Source: Viscum album (taxonomy: Eukaryota; Streptophyta; Magnoliopsida; Santalales; Viscaceae). Taken from it: a stretch of 64,000 bases of DNA. Numbering within the stretch: position 1 is the first letter of the stretch; every line of letters starts with the position of its first letter. The notes beneath the pieces were generated by a model that ran no database searches, was not told where the DNA came from, and saw only the letters and a list, made by a program, of their open reading frames with translations. Of the stretch, positions 50,426-62,862 are shown piece by piece. The position numbers and the translations under genes were made by a program. The stretch is taken from NCBI GenBank assembly GCA_963277665.1, contig OY728122.1:1548654868-1548718867 (forward strand), read 5' to 3'.

Positions 50426-51460
50426 TCATGGGATGGGACTTTCAGGTTCATCAATTTCATGTTCTTTTGAACTGAAGTGTATTTTATTTATATCATTTTC
50501 AAAATTTGTTTTAGTGGTGTCAAGGTTAATTGTATCAAATGAGTCCATAAATTTATCTATTTGGTCTTCCTCTTTAATTAAATTGTTAGTTTTAAAAAAA
50601 TTAAGATGAACTAATCCATCAATAATACTTGAATTCATACTAAAAACTCTATAGATATTAGAAGTGTCAAAATATCCTAATATTATTCCATTATCATATT
50701 TTGGATCGAATTTAAATATATTTTCTTTTATATTCAATATATAAAACATGAAAATAAATACATAAATGTTCATTACATTAGATTTTCTGTTATTCTAATG
50801 TTCATCAGGTGACATTTTAATTATAAGGATGATTAAAACACTATTCATGACATATTAGGCTATTCTTATAGCTTCTTCCCATAAGTTTGTAGGTGGACTA
50901 TATTCATTCAATATAGTCTTTCCATTCCACGAATAGATCTGTTTCTAAATTCAATATTACAATTTTTTGAGTTGTTCGTGGTGTGGGGAAGGTGCGTTCA
51001 ATACATCTGTTTGAGGAAAAAATATTTAAATTCATGATTTTAAAATTCACTACAATGATAAGTTTTGAATGAAATTATTCTTAAAGATTTTTTATTTAGA
51101 AAAATTTTGCAATCAAATTTCAAAAAAAAATTAATACTTCGCTTATGAGTTCTAATAAATAAGTACATATAAATCTAAAAAATTCATCAACTAAAACATT
51201 GACATATAATATAACATCCAAAACATGTTACGATGGATTTTCCAAAAAAAACCATATGTATAAGTTTTAATAGTTTAGATTTATCTATTTGTTTATTTGA
51301 TTTTAATGAATATTTTTGTTGTTTCCCAATTTACATTTATCACATAATTTATCATTTTCAAACATAAGACTATGAAAATGAAATAAAATTATTCTTATAT
51401 AATTTTGTAAATAATATATATTTCAATGTCCATATATTCTATGCCAATTCAATAACTCAA
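50426..51460 (-). pseudogene. Integrase remnant of older copia element
   Basis: The zinc finger is well kept on the minus strand: WHRIYGH (51426-51446) and CDKCK (51333-51344), the two halves of an H-x-H and C-x2-C motif. LKLIHMVFLENP follows where LLHMDLFGP is expected, so the first catalytic Asp is Val. Then VLVDEFFRF (VxVDDFSRF), TPRTTQ (50967-50984), TILNEYSPPTNLWEEAI, and the open 115-codon piece 50426-50773 with FDPKYDNGIILGYFDTSN. The Glu region is scrambled by frameshift. Confidence 0.8.
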
Positions 51461-51779
51461 ATTTTATAGCTATTAAACAATAATTATTAAGTTTATAAAA
51501 AGAATTTAATTCCAAAGTATAAAATTTGTAGTTCTACATTCCAAAAAATTATGTAGTCTTTTATTAAAAATATTGTTGGAATTTTTAGAGAAATAAATAT
51601 AAAATACATCATCACAATTTTGAGAAATTCTAACCATTTCATTCAATAATATTTATACCTAGAGTAAATTATAGATTTAGACAGTCTTTTGATCTCTAAT
51701 AGTTACAACTCCATTAATCATTCCATTTACATTGTCATAATTAGTTACTAGAAATTCATACATTATAGTCAGTGTACTG

Positions 51780-51850
51780 AAATTTTTTAAGTCTCCACTC
51801 TTCTGTCTTACTTAGCCACTATCCATATTCCATGTGGATATTATATTTCT
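51780..51850 (-). pseudogene. Protease active-site remnant of older copia element
   Basis: The minus-strand reading GPRNIISTWNMDSG, then a stop, then VRQKSGDLKNFSTL matches the TWYLDSGCSRHMTG-type protease start. The catalytic Asp of D-S-G (complement of 51815-51823) is intact and a stop stands where Cys is expected. Located between the gag knuckle and the pre-integrase, as in the younger element. Confidence 0.65.
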
Positions 51851-52689
51851 CGGGCCTTTTTCTTGATAAGTTAATTAATCATGATTTTCTTTTGGTGCCC
51901 CTATTTTCTAGGGTCCAGTATTATGAGGAATAAATGATCTAGGGATCTATATCTTTGTTATCCTTAAAATTTTGGAATGATCACCTTTAGAAATATTTTT
52001 CAAAAAAATCATTTTTAATAACACTAAATTAACGATCCCACAAGTAAAAATTATTAGTGTAATTACTATAATTTCTAAAATAATATCATGTATGGTTTTT
52101 TGAATTGGTAAAAAATAATTATTTTATATTTTAGTTTTTCTACATTTTCATCCTATTCAAAATATTTATCTTTTAAAAAAATTATTTCCATGAATCTCAT
52201 TCAGATTATTTTCACCCTTGTTAAAAACAAGACAAACAATTTTATAAGATTCTACTTCATCAGAAAATTATTTTCTCCATTTTTCTTGATTAATATTATT
52301 TTATGTGGATGAGTTTAGTTTTTCAATTACATCATATGTTTTAGAAAAATTTCTCTTTCACCTAAAACAACATTATTTATATTTTTTAATGATGTGTCTT
52401 TCTTTATTAATGAATCTTATTTCACTTTTATAATAGTAAAGTATTAAGATTATTTATCTTGTGATAAACTACAATTTTGAAAATCATAAGAGTAATGTCA
52501 TTGTACCTTTTCATCATCCATGTCTATAAATCACACGTTGGATTCCCATTAATGGTTCTTGTTTCTAGTATCATATTAGAAAAAGATATATTAGTCTTAA
52601 AATACTCTCCACATATCTTACATAGATATTGTATAATTATTCTCATAATCTTCATTCATCTGTAATTTATTTTATATCATTATTCTTTC

Positions 52690-53658
52690 ATCATTTAATC
52701 AGGGGAAGTTGGGTCTGATGTGACCTAATTGTTGGCATTCATATAATCATACTTTATAAGGATTTATGTTGTCCTTCTTAAAGAATTTTATAAAGACTCT
52801 TTTTTCATTTATAATTTTATGATTTTTCTGCCTAGGTCAGCCAGTTCTATTTTAGAATCTGAGGAGTTTAAATTTCTTATGTATTTTTACTTCAATTTTT
52901 TTCAATTATTCTTCTATGATGTCACTTTTAGTGAAATATTTTCCCTTTTACTAACTTGTGATCCTTATCTCCATCATTGATTTCAACTTCATAGATCATC
53001 AACGATTACATCAATTCATTCAATTTCAAAATCACTATAGTTGATGACTGACGAATAGCTACAGATATGCCATTCCATTTTGAGGGTAGTACTATATGTA
53101 CATTTTGAGATTTTTGTAATAGAATTATTGTATATTCAAAGGAAATAATATTTTTTACAATCGGTGTTAACTATTCATTAAATTGAGAGAAGATCTCTCC
53201 ATCAAACATTCCAAATTTATCGAAATTGAGTTTTGATGTTGCATATGTCTTTTTTTGATGTTATCTATTTGAACATACAAAATTTTAATATTTTTACTCA
53301 TCTCATTGGTAGTAAGAATGATTGAAACTCAGTTTAATTCATCAGGTCCAAGTCTACAGATAATACCAATCATTGCTTTTGAGTTGATGTTATATTCAGC
53401 TTCTATTTCAATAGTCTAGGATTATGGTTTTTCTAAAATCACAAAAGGACTAATGATCTATTTATAGTCTCTAAGGACTATATTTTTCAGATATATGATC
53501 ATAAAAAATTTCCAGAATCTATAGTTGTCACCATTATAATATAGAGCACGAATCATGTACATTTTTCTTTTGGATAATCCATTCCTTTCTTCTCTATGTA
53601 GAACTGATTCTTTAAAGATATCTATATATTTTATTCCAAATACCCAAATATAATACAA
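52690..53658 (-). pseudogene. gag: gag remnant of older copia element
   Basis: The minus-strand open piece 53458-53658 contains ALYYNGDNYRFWKFFMIIYL, the (P/R)xxFNGxNYxxWKxxMxxYL start of copia gag. Then NSKAMIGIICRLGPDEL and LPSKWNGISVAIRQSS...LNELM fit the gag core. A decayed zinc knuckle YECQQLGHIRPNFP is at about 52702-52745, with first and last Cys lost. The order and spacing mirror gag of the younger element. Nonfunctional. Confidence 0.75.
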
Positions 53659-53683
53659 ATTATTATTTTGGAATAATAATTTG
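53656..53683. repeat. Perfect 12-bp inverted repeat at LTR/internal border
   Basis: CAAATTATTATT and AATAATAATTTG flank a TTGG loop. It sits exactly where the primer-binding site of the minus-strand element should be, overlapping the last bases of the LTR. It could be chance in AT-rich DNA or a small insertion. Confidence 0.6.
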
Positions 53684-55302
53684 TTAAAACAAGTGGGGGT
53701 GAATTTTTCCTTTTCTAAAATCTCGATTGATTCTGGTTTGTAAATCTGATTTCAATTTATGAAGACTTAAAACATCATATTTTATATGAAATATAATCAT
53801 TGAATAAATAGAAAGAATTGACCCAAAAATTTTATAGTGGTTCGAGTAACAAATATCCCCATGGTCACTAAACCAATTGTCTCTCTGTGATCATATTTAG
53901 TCTCAGTAGAATGGTCCTATTATCATTAGATGTTAAAAACCTAACTAAGTGCAAGTAGTTGACACCATTAAAAGATCACTAGAAAGAGCCATATATATTT
54001 TTTATAGGGAACTGGTAATCCACATATTAGTACATAATGTTGACACTTCACTACAACTGAGTACAAGTAGTAGATACTACAATATTTCTAATGTATTTTA
54101 TTAGTTAATTGTTCAAGTTAATATTCTCAATTGCAGCATCAACAACTGATAATAGATTGATCTTATTCTTCTTCAGAAATGATAGTCCTCAATAAATAAA
54201 AATTATAAAGTGATCCCAACTATAAATGATCCTGAAATTGTCTATCAAAATTTTGATGTAGTAATTTTAGAGCATTATGATGTTGAAATATGTATGTCTC
54301 AAAAGCTTAGCCTCTTCATAAAATTAACAGATTCAAACGATCATTGAACGATCATTGTACAGATATTCAAATGAATAAAATGTTATATGTATATGTGTGT
54401 ATGTATATATTAAAAATGAATTTTGATTGAATACATAAAGCAGAAATAATTATTTGGTATTCTATATCCATGATAGCCACATAATTATTGTGGAATTCAA
54501 ATTACAAAAGTCTAGAGGAGAGTCGTAAAGTACCTTAAGAATTAAAGTGATTTTTTCTGTTGATTGCGATTATTTGAATAAAACATAATGAGAATTAAAT
54601 AAGTCATAGAGAATATTTCATTTAGAATATAAAATTTTCTAGTCCATTAAATAAATCTCAGATTATGTTCTGGCTTTAAAACTCCACTATTGATTTTTCA
54701 AACAAGGAGTTCAACTGCATAGCATATGGTTCTTTCGAGTAGCGTAGGGATCTTTTTCATATCATTGGGTTATTTTGTGTAGCTTATTATTCCATTGCAG
54801 AGTGTTGGGTTCATTTTTATAGACTAGATTTCCTTATCCATACATTCATCTACACATAACTTAATGGAAAATGTAACATAGGACTGTGAATCCATACATT
54901 CATCCTTCCAATGCAAGGTTGATTCTAAATGTATCATTGATTAAACATATGTTCAATCTCCATGATGTTGGGTATATATTCCAAACATTTTTCTATCCTC
55001 ATAAAATCTGATTTTTGTTCCATGTGTTTAATATTTTGCATAGGAATGATGATCCATACAAAAACTGGTCAACGTTGCGGAGGGATGATGATCTATACAT
55101 TTATTTACAAAATGTATGGTTTGAATAGTGTTTATATTAAACATCTCATATATTTATATTTCATCAATGATATATAAAAAATCATGATATATATTAAAGA
55201 TTCATACTTAATGAAACATTATTTGATAACAATCCAGGGAATTTGAGAGCACCAAAATCATCTTATATTAAATATTATTAGTGAGATAATACATGCCAAA
55301 CA
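53682..55302 (-). repeat. 5' LTR of older copia element, intact
   Basis: On the minus strand it starts TGTTTGGCATG (55302) and ends in ...TTTTAACA (53682). It aligns with 32490-33486 plus 45569-46015, in that order, with the younger element removed. A stretch of roughly 190 bp (about 54697-54890) has no counterpart in the split copy. The plus-strand ORF at 54962-55177 and the minus-strand ORF at 55258-55461 are incidental. Confidence 0.75.
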
Positions 55303-58300
55303 AAGAGATCCAGTAATCGTAACAAGGAATATATAAATGGAGGTATCATAAACCATCATATACAAACATACCATAAATGAGAATATATCACAAGATATTA
55401 CAAATTTATGTAATAATATGAATTTTTCATAATATAAATCATTTAATAGGTTATGGATCACTACCTGTATTATAGAACAAATGTTATGGGCTCACTATTC
55501 ATGAATCCCACATAGTATCACAAGATATGAGAGAATTAACCAATTGATTTTTTGGATTAATAATTTTTCCCACTTCTCATAAAACTACATCATGAATATG
55601 TGTTCCACTTATAAATAAAATGTACATTAATCATAAAAACTAAAAAACCCTGTGAGAATGTAATGGATAAAAAAACTAGTCTATAAATCATTAACAATTA
55701 AGGTGTCATGTTGGATCAAATGATAATAAGGGATTAAGGTATCTTAGAAATTAATAATCAAAAAAGGATCATTCTTTATTAAAATATATATCAAATTAAA
55801 GGAAAATCCATATGTCAATTGGAATGATATATTGTAAAATTGAACTCATTTATTGAATATTTATGAATATTGGAAAATTGTTTTCAAAGGATATTAGATC
55901 ATATAGTTTCCATAAATCAAATATAAATATTCATTTTTAATAAAAATAAAAGGGGATTTATTTGGGACTCATTGATAGATAATATTATTTATAATATTAG
56001 ATCATCATAAGGATTATATGTTAGAAGGATACAAAAACTGGTTTATATTCCCATAGAATGTTTTTAAGCTTCGACTTACGAAAAAATTAAAATTGGATAT
56101 AAATTGATTTTATTTTTGAAAAAAATTAAGAAATTATAATATCAATTGACATAAAATTTTCTCATTTTATTGTTTGGAATTGATTGATATATATATATAT
56201 ATTGTGATAGAGAACATATCATCAATAATGAATAAAATAAGGTAATAATGAGAAATGAACACTTACATTGATCCATCAATTTCATGGTACATTATCTTAA
56301 ATTAATAGATAGTATTGTTTAATCAATTGATTAAATTACTAGATGAATAAATCATGAATAAAAAATTATTAAGGGTCCTTAAAAAATAAAATAAATTTTT
56401 TTTTATTCTAATATATATGGAATATAAGAAAGTTCTAAAAAATAGTTTTTTATGTAGTGTTCACTCTATGAAATATCACATGGTTCCTTCATGAAGCAAC
56501 TAAAAATTTTATGTGAACCGTATATATTTGATATTAACTAAAAAATTATATGTTTGAATGATGGTCAAAGAGAACCACCTTCACCTTGTTGTTCAAAATT
56601 GAAATAATTAACCAACTATGTGATGCATCATATCATAAAAAATAAATAATAGTTTCTATATATATAATAGACATAATATATAAATATGCAAGTTGGAACA
56701 CTAGATATTATATAAGGAGAATGATAATTTAAAAAAATTAACTGGCCTCTATCCCATCACACTCAATCTGAAATACCTAATCCACGACCTTCAAAACAGA
56801 AAAAACATAACCATATGCCCATCTCTAAGAAGAAAATATTCCTTAAAAGGCACATTAATGATCTACCCACATATGTTTAATCCAATAATTTCTAAATCGG
56901 TATAGTTGAATATAATTACCCCTTTAGGAATCCAAATTTCCATAATATATTGAATGTTTATAAAATTCAATTAATGGTCATGTAATAAATATAAGGTTTA
57001 AAATTATTCCATTGATGGAAATACACCCAGAATCATTAAATAAAATAAACATTCAATGAAACACATAATGTAATCATATTCTATCCATTTCACTATGACA
57101 CTAAACCTCATGTACATCAGCCAATGGTGTAATTATGTCAATTGGAGTCACACAATAAGAAATATCATCATATAATGTAATGTAAATAGCTAGTAGAGTG
57201 AATAAATGAAATCTATCAAGGAATGAATTCATAGTATTAATCCACATTATATAAAAAACTATTCATATACCATACTGATCAAAGTATGGGATCATAGTAT
57301 CCATCATATATCATAATACAATCCCTCAACCATTGGTAAGGTCTGAAAGTTATGACTCGTGTTTACTAGCCTGTGTATAATAATTGATCTAAGGGTATCC
57401 TTTAAAAACCATATTCTCCCATGATTTTATCCACACCAAGAGAATGAATATATCATTTATAATCATAATCCATAATTTAATATTAGGTGTTTTTTAGTTG
57501 AAAGGTCACCAGTAAACGTCCCAAAAAAATTAACCATCAACATTGGGGAATGACCCATGGCGAAAGATGAACAATGACATTACTAGGTGGTTAACATGAG
57601 TTATCAAACATCCTAGATAAAAAAACAAGGGATCATGGGAGGTATTATCTATTAAAAAACTCTCACACAATCAAATATATTTGTCTTAGGGTAGGGACCA
57701 TGGATTAATCTAATCAAATCCATTACTCGGGGGTTAAAATACAAAAAAAAATATTTCTGAAATCATACACCATTATTCTGCGATGAGTATCATATGGAGT
57801 AAATAACAAGAATAAATGAAAAATAACTATGGAGTATAAAAAAGGGAAATTTTCCCACTAAAATATCCAAATAATAAAATAATCATAGACATAACCCTTT
57901 TATTCTATCATAGAAAAATCTCATGGTTATTCTAATTTCCCTTTTTATACATTGACCAACTTAATAATCAGGGATTTATCACTTGACAATTTATTCAAAA
58001 CTATTTCATATCCCAACCATCAATTACTCCTAAACAACCAACATAATTTCTAATTTTCCTTAGTGGGAAAACTAACCATACATCCTAATATTGGGCATTA
58101 TTCCATATATTATATTAAATTTTACTCTTATATACACTCTATAGAGTCAATTACATCAATTAAACCCCACCCAACCTCTTTAATGCTAATAAAAGCACAT
58201 TATCATGCCATTTAACACAACTGCATACATGACAATTCATAAATAAGTAGATAAATGACATAAAATGTTATGTAATTACTATAAAATTGTTAATCATAAT

Positions 58301-59379
58301 GAAATTATAAAAAATTAAAAACAATAATTTGGATGAACTGAAAGCATAAGTGCTTCTAAAAATAATGTATTTCCCTCATTAGGTTAACTGGACCAAAAAA
58401 ACCAAACAATATTATCTTACATTATATTAAAACATATGTAAATAATTTTTATCAATAATTTATAAATGGAATATTATGAAATATTTACTTCTGATTGAAA
58501 CTGTTATAAATTTTCAAAGCAAATGTTATTTAAAAACTGTAGAAGTTTTTCAAAAACCCATTTAAAAAATAAACTTCATCAATAATCCAATTAACCTCAA
58601 TAATATATTTTAAATCATTTTCATAAGGAATATAATTTTCATCCATAACATATTTTTAAATTCCCATTTAGAAAAAAACCATCATATCTTGGGAAACTGA
58701 CTAATCCCACCGATGAATTCCCAATGATATACACTAGTACATTTTATTCCAAACTAACACCAGAGATGTGTCTAAATGGCATTATATTCCTTGTTTACTT
58801 TTACGAAGACTTGAGATTATTTAAATTTATGGAGAAATATATCACATGGCATGATATATGATATAATTAGTTATAGTAATCTCACAGAAATATAAAATCA
58901 CAAATTGATCAAATGGATTATTAATGCAAAGGCACCCTACCTCATTATAATAAATAATTATAAACATTGAAAATGCTAAGATTATACGACTCTAATATGA
59001 AAAACTAATTTTATATAGAATAATTAATACACTTTTTTGGGAACAGAAAATTGAAAGTGAATAAAACCTATTGGAAACCTGAAAGAAATACACATATTAT
59101 GTTAGCCTTACATATGGATACTCCCTTTAATAGAAGAAAATAATATATATCATCAATCAATAGAGATCTAAGCAATTGTGAAAATAAGAATAAATAAATA
59201 ATCAATTTCATTCATAATATATTCTAACTAAAAATTACTTTAAACCCACGAAATATTTCATGAAAACATATCATCGATATTTTAATAAATTTGATCAGAA
59301 GTTATAGAATTCATGTTTTTGATAACATTGATGCCCATACCTATCATGGAAATTACCAATTCATTTATCCCTTATTTAT
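55303..59379. other. AT-rich stretch, no gene seen
   Basis: Should begin with the continuation of whatever the older copia element inserted into, perhaps the gypsy element. I found no gypsy protease or gag motif. About 55683-55800 resembles 18540-18650. Nothing else is assignable. Confidence 0.3.
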
Positions 59380-60230
59380 AAGAATGAACTTTATATATAA
59401 CCACTTGGGTACCCTTATGAATTATCCATTAATATTCCCTTAGTCTGGAAGCCTTGAATATAAATGGTGACTATTGTCAGATGAATGTATCATTTATTAA
59501 ATATCACTAATTATAACCCTTATATAAGGGATAGCCCTGATTAATCGAATAAATGAACATCAAATCTCATTGGGAACCTCTAGGACATATCCAAATTTCA
59601 CTTCCTAAAGACCCTTACATATTAGGGAAATGAAAATTGTATATCACTGGCATACTCTAAGAAATATCCTAATTTCACATCAAAAGGAGCCCTGCATATC
59701 TATGAAATTACATTATGGAATCAACCATTCTTATAAAAAAAATATGTATTAGGGAATTATCATTACATATAAAACCATTTTAATGAAAATTAGTCTTTTT
59801 CATCAGATAATAACTCTTATGTATTGTCATGTATTCATGTAAATGACTCTTATGTGTCCAAGGGTATTCCAATACTTTCCCAAATTTACCAAAAATAACA
59901 TTATATTAATTATAAATTATATAAGGATACTCATATGTCTGATAGGGTAATCCCAAAAGCAATATATATTCCAACTAATAGGAGTTCCCTTACATATCCA
60001 GAAAAGATACTCATACATATTTCTACTACCCTTATGTACCACCCATAAAATTCATAAACAATCGGAGTCTTACATATCATCCTAAGGGACCACTACCTAT
60101 CACCAATAAAAACTCAACAACACTATGTATCATCCATGAGGGCCTTTAAGTATCAAAAATAAAAATTCATAGGCAGGGGGAACCTTACATATCTCTCCCT
60201 ATTGACCTTTAAAAATGTGAGTATGAAATT
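59380..60230. repeat. Degenerate CCCTTACATATC-type short repeats
   Basis: Variants of CCCTTACATATC or ACTCTTATGTGTCC recur about every 40-80 bases (near 59405, 59610, 59690, 59812, 59845, 59930, 59985, 60030, 60065, 60130, 60180). Spacing is irregular, so if this was once a tandem array it is far decayed. No coding sequence. Confidence 0.35.
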
Positions 60231-62850
60231 GTTTTCTCAAAGTTCTGTAATCCTTGACAAAATCATAGCCACTAACATACCCTAGTAGTACCCAACATAA
60301 AAAAATGGATTTTTCCTAGAATATAATATAACACCACAAGCCACAAAAATTCATCCATAGAATTCTCAACCACCTCATGTATTTTAAAACACCTCCATCA
60401 TATGGATAATTGTAGAGATTCATCCTAGATAATGGTTCAAATCCTGAGACTCAATTCTCAACCTTCAATGACATGCTTGACAGTCACATGAGCACCTAAA
60501 TTATTTTTAGGGCCTCCTTACACATATAAAAAATTTCATAAATATATTATAATATGAATAATACTATTCACAAAACCATTTCATAGATAATCACTAACCA
60601 TACACACACAAAAAATTATTCAATTAATTATGACCTATATATTTTAATTTATTAGAAACTCCCTACTATAAGACATCTCATAAATATGGGTAAGTATGAA
60701 ATGGTTCCATCATCCCATTCATTTTAAAAAATTTGATAAAACATTAATTCTCAATTCTAAACTAGAAATGACGTACCTCAACCACCCATGCATCAAAATT
60801 AAATATATTATTCATCACTAAAAATACCTCATTGATCTAAATCATAATAGATGTATCCAGAAATACACTCAAAATACAATTTCCATCGTAGCACATCAAA
60901 ATCCATGAAAACTGATAATTTATTCCTTCTCTAGTTGATTTACCATAGATACTCTCAATGTCACTAGTAATGTATATTTTTATTTCACGATCATGATGCC
61001 ATTATTTTTATAGGCATCTCATAATCATTCATGTTCCCAATAAATTTCTTAAACCTAATGACTAATGTTATTCTATATTTGTATTCCAAAAAATATTAAA
61101 TCTATTTTCATACTCAACCCATGAGAACAAAAAATTCTAATCATACTTTGTCTTGATTTATACAACAATATTCCTTAATCCCAAAGAAGAAAATTGGATC
61201 CACCCAATAACGTATCCTAATCCTAAATATGGTATTCAACATAGAACATCAAAAATAATATTTATCCTCTAACTAGTGTCTTCATTACAATTAATACATC
61301 CATTGAATAGTTTCTCTACACCCATGACCCATCCAAGATGAGGGTCATACATCGTTGAACAATTCAAATATCCCTGCTATATGAGTATGCATAGGATTTA
61401 CATTTTTATACAAAACACATGATCTACACGACTCATGTATTATAAATTATAGATCATAATGACATTATTTCACCATCCTTCTCATACCAACCCAAAACAT
61501 TGAGATATTTCTAAATACCACCAATCAATCCCAAGAAAGAAATGTGTTAAATAAATATTCATCTCTTTGATTATGGTGATTCCCACATTAAGACTCCACT
61601 CATAATTTCTAACTCCATATAATTGTTATCCCTACTATATGAAGCACTGACAACTACCAAAATCAATCTATTCCAACTAGGGATCTTACTAATCCCCCAT
61701 CAAAATACATGATCCCAAAATCATTTATCCATACCACAAGTATAAAAAAGACTTCAATCTCAATGAAAATCCATAAAAATATTTGAATATAAAAATCTAT
61801 CACCTAGTCCACCACTATTATATGAATAAAAATAATGAGAACATGGCATACACTAGAAACCTTTTATTTTCCCCAACTCATACCAAACTTATACATACAC
61901 ACAAAACTCATATAGAAGTTTTCAACAAACATGGCACACATACCAAGAACATAATTCAAAAAATTTGGTCACACATGGTGAAGTCATTTTAATATTTGAA
62001 GCCCAGTCAATAGAGGCATCATCTACATATTTAACAATGTTCAAAACATTTTTTAAAAGTAAAATCTCTCTAATGATTCCAAAAATACCATAGTAATCCA
62101 AGGTATATAAATTTACTCTCATGAAAGACACCAGCCTTGATAGTTATTTATTTTCCAAAAAACAATATTTTATTCAATATCTAATTGAAATACAATTTCA
62201 AAATAACAATAATTCATTAAATTTTTTAATATACATAATATTAAAATAATTTTATAAATCACCATATATATATATATATTTATATATTTTTCCAAGTAAA
62301 ACATTCATTTTAATAAATTTCATACAATCCTTTATCAAGAACATGATTTTTATTACATAAATTGAGGTTTTACCAACAACTAACAATGTAAAAAGCATTA
62401 AATTATTGAAAGAAAACAATCAAAATTAGATATTAATAAAAAACGGCACTAAAAAATATTATTTAAATCACCCTTAATAATGTAATCATGAAGACATAAA
62501 ATATATTATAATTTTTATTATTTAATTATGATTTCCAATGAGGATATATTTCATTAAAACCCACTCATAAACACATTTCTCATGTTATAATAATTCAAAA
62601 ATAATTATGTGCGAACAAGGTCACTGGATTTCAGTTAACACCTTTGACACATCCATTATCCCATGTATCCTGTATTTTGAGTATTAGTATAACAAATCTT
62701 TCATCATAGGATTTATATCACTAACACTAGAATAAAATGAAAAAATTGGTTTCAAACAAATCTATGTGGTCTAAAAATGATACCAGTCTACCTTCTAATC
62801 CCTAAAAACCAAACATCACATCTATCAAGAACATTATCTTCCCCAAACAA
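60231..62850. other. AT-rich stretch, no reliable gene
   Basis: Short ORFs only. A minus-strand ORF at 61922-62131 has a faint likeness to the Ty3 reverse transcriptase-RNase H junction, but not enough to call. Confidence 0.3.
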
Positions 62851-62862
62851 GCTATGATACCA
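62851..62862 (-). other. Primer-binding-site-like motif
   Basis: The complement reads TGGTATCATAGC, 11 of 12 identical to the initiator-Met tRNA primer-binding site TGGTATCAGAGC. If real, a minus-strand element has its 5' LTR at higher coordinates (62863 onward) and its gag below. No LTR partner was confirmed. Confidence 0.4.

Larger units (their letters stand above)
46016..53681 (-). mobile_element. Internal region of older Ty1/copia element
   Basis: Minus-strand order from high to low coordinates is gag, zinc knuckle, protease, pre-integrase, integrase, reverse transcriptase, RNase H, an extra region and then the polypurine tract. The full element runs from its intact 5' LTR (53682-55302) through this region to the split 3' LTR (45569-46015 and 32490-33486). 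Without the nested insertion it would be about 10.7 kb. Decay is heavier than in the younger element, consistent with the nesting order. Confidence 0.8.

Noticed and set aside
61922..62131. Minus-strand ORF with VKYVDDASIDW and VTKFFELCSWY, resembling a Ty3 reverse transcriptase-RNase H junction
   Set aside because: The likeness needs small deletions, no neighbouring pol motif supports it, and it is too close to the primer-binding-site-like motif for a normal element.
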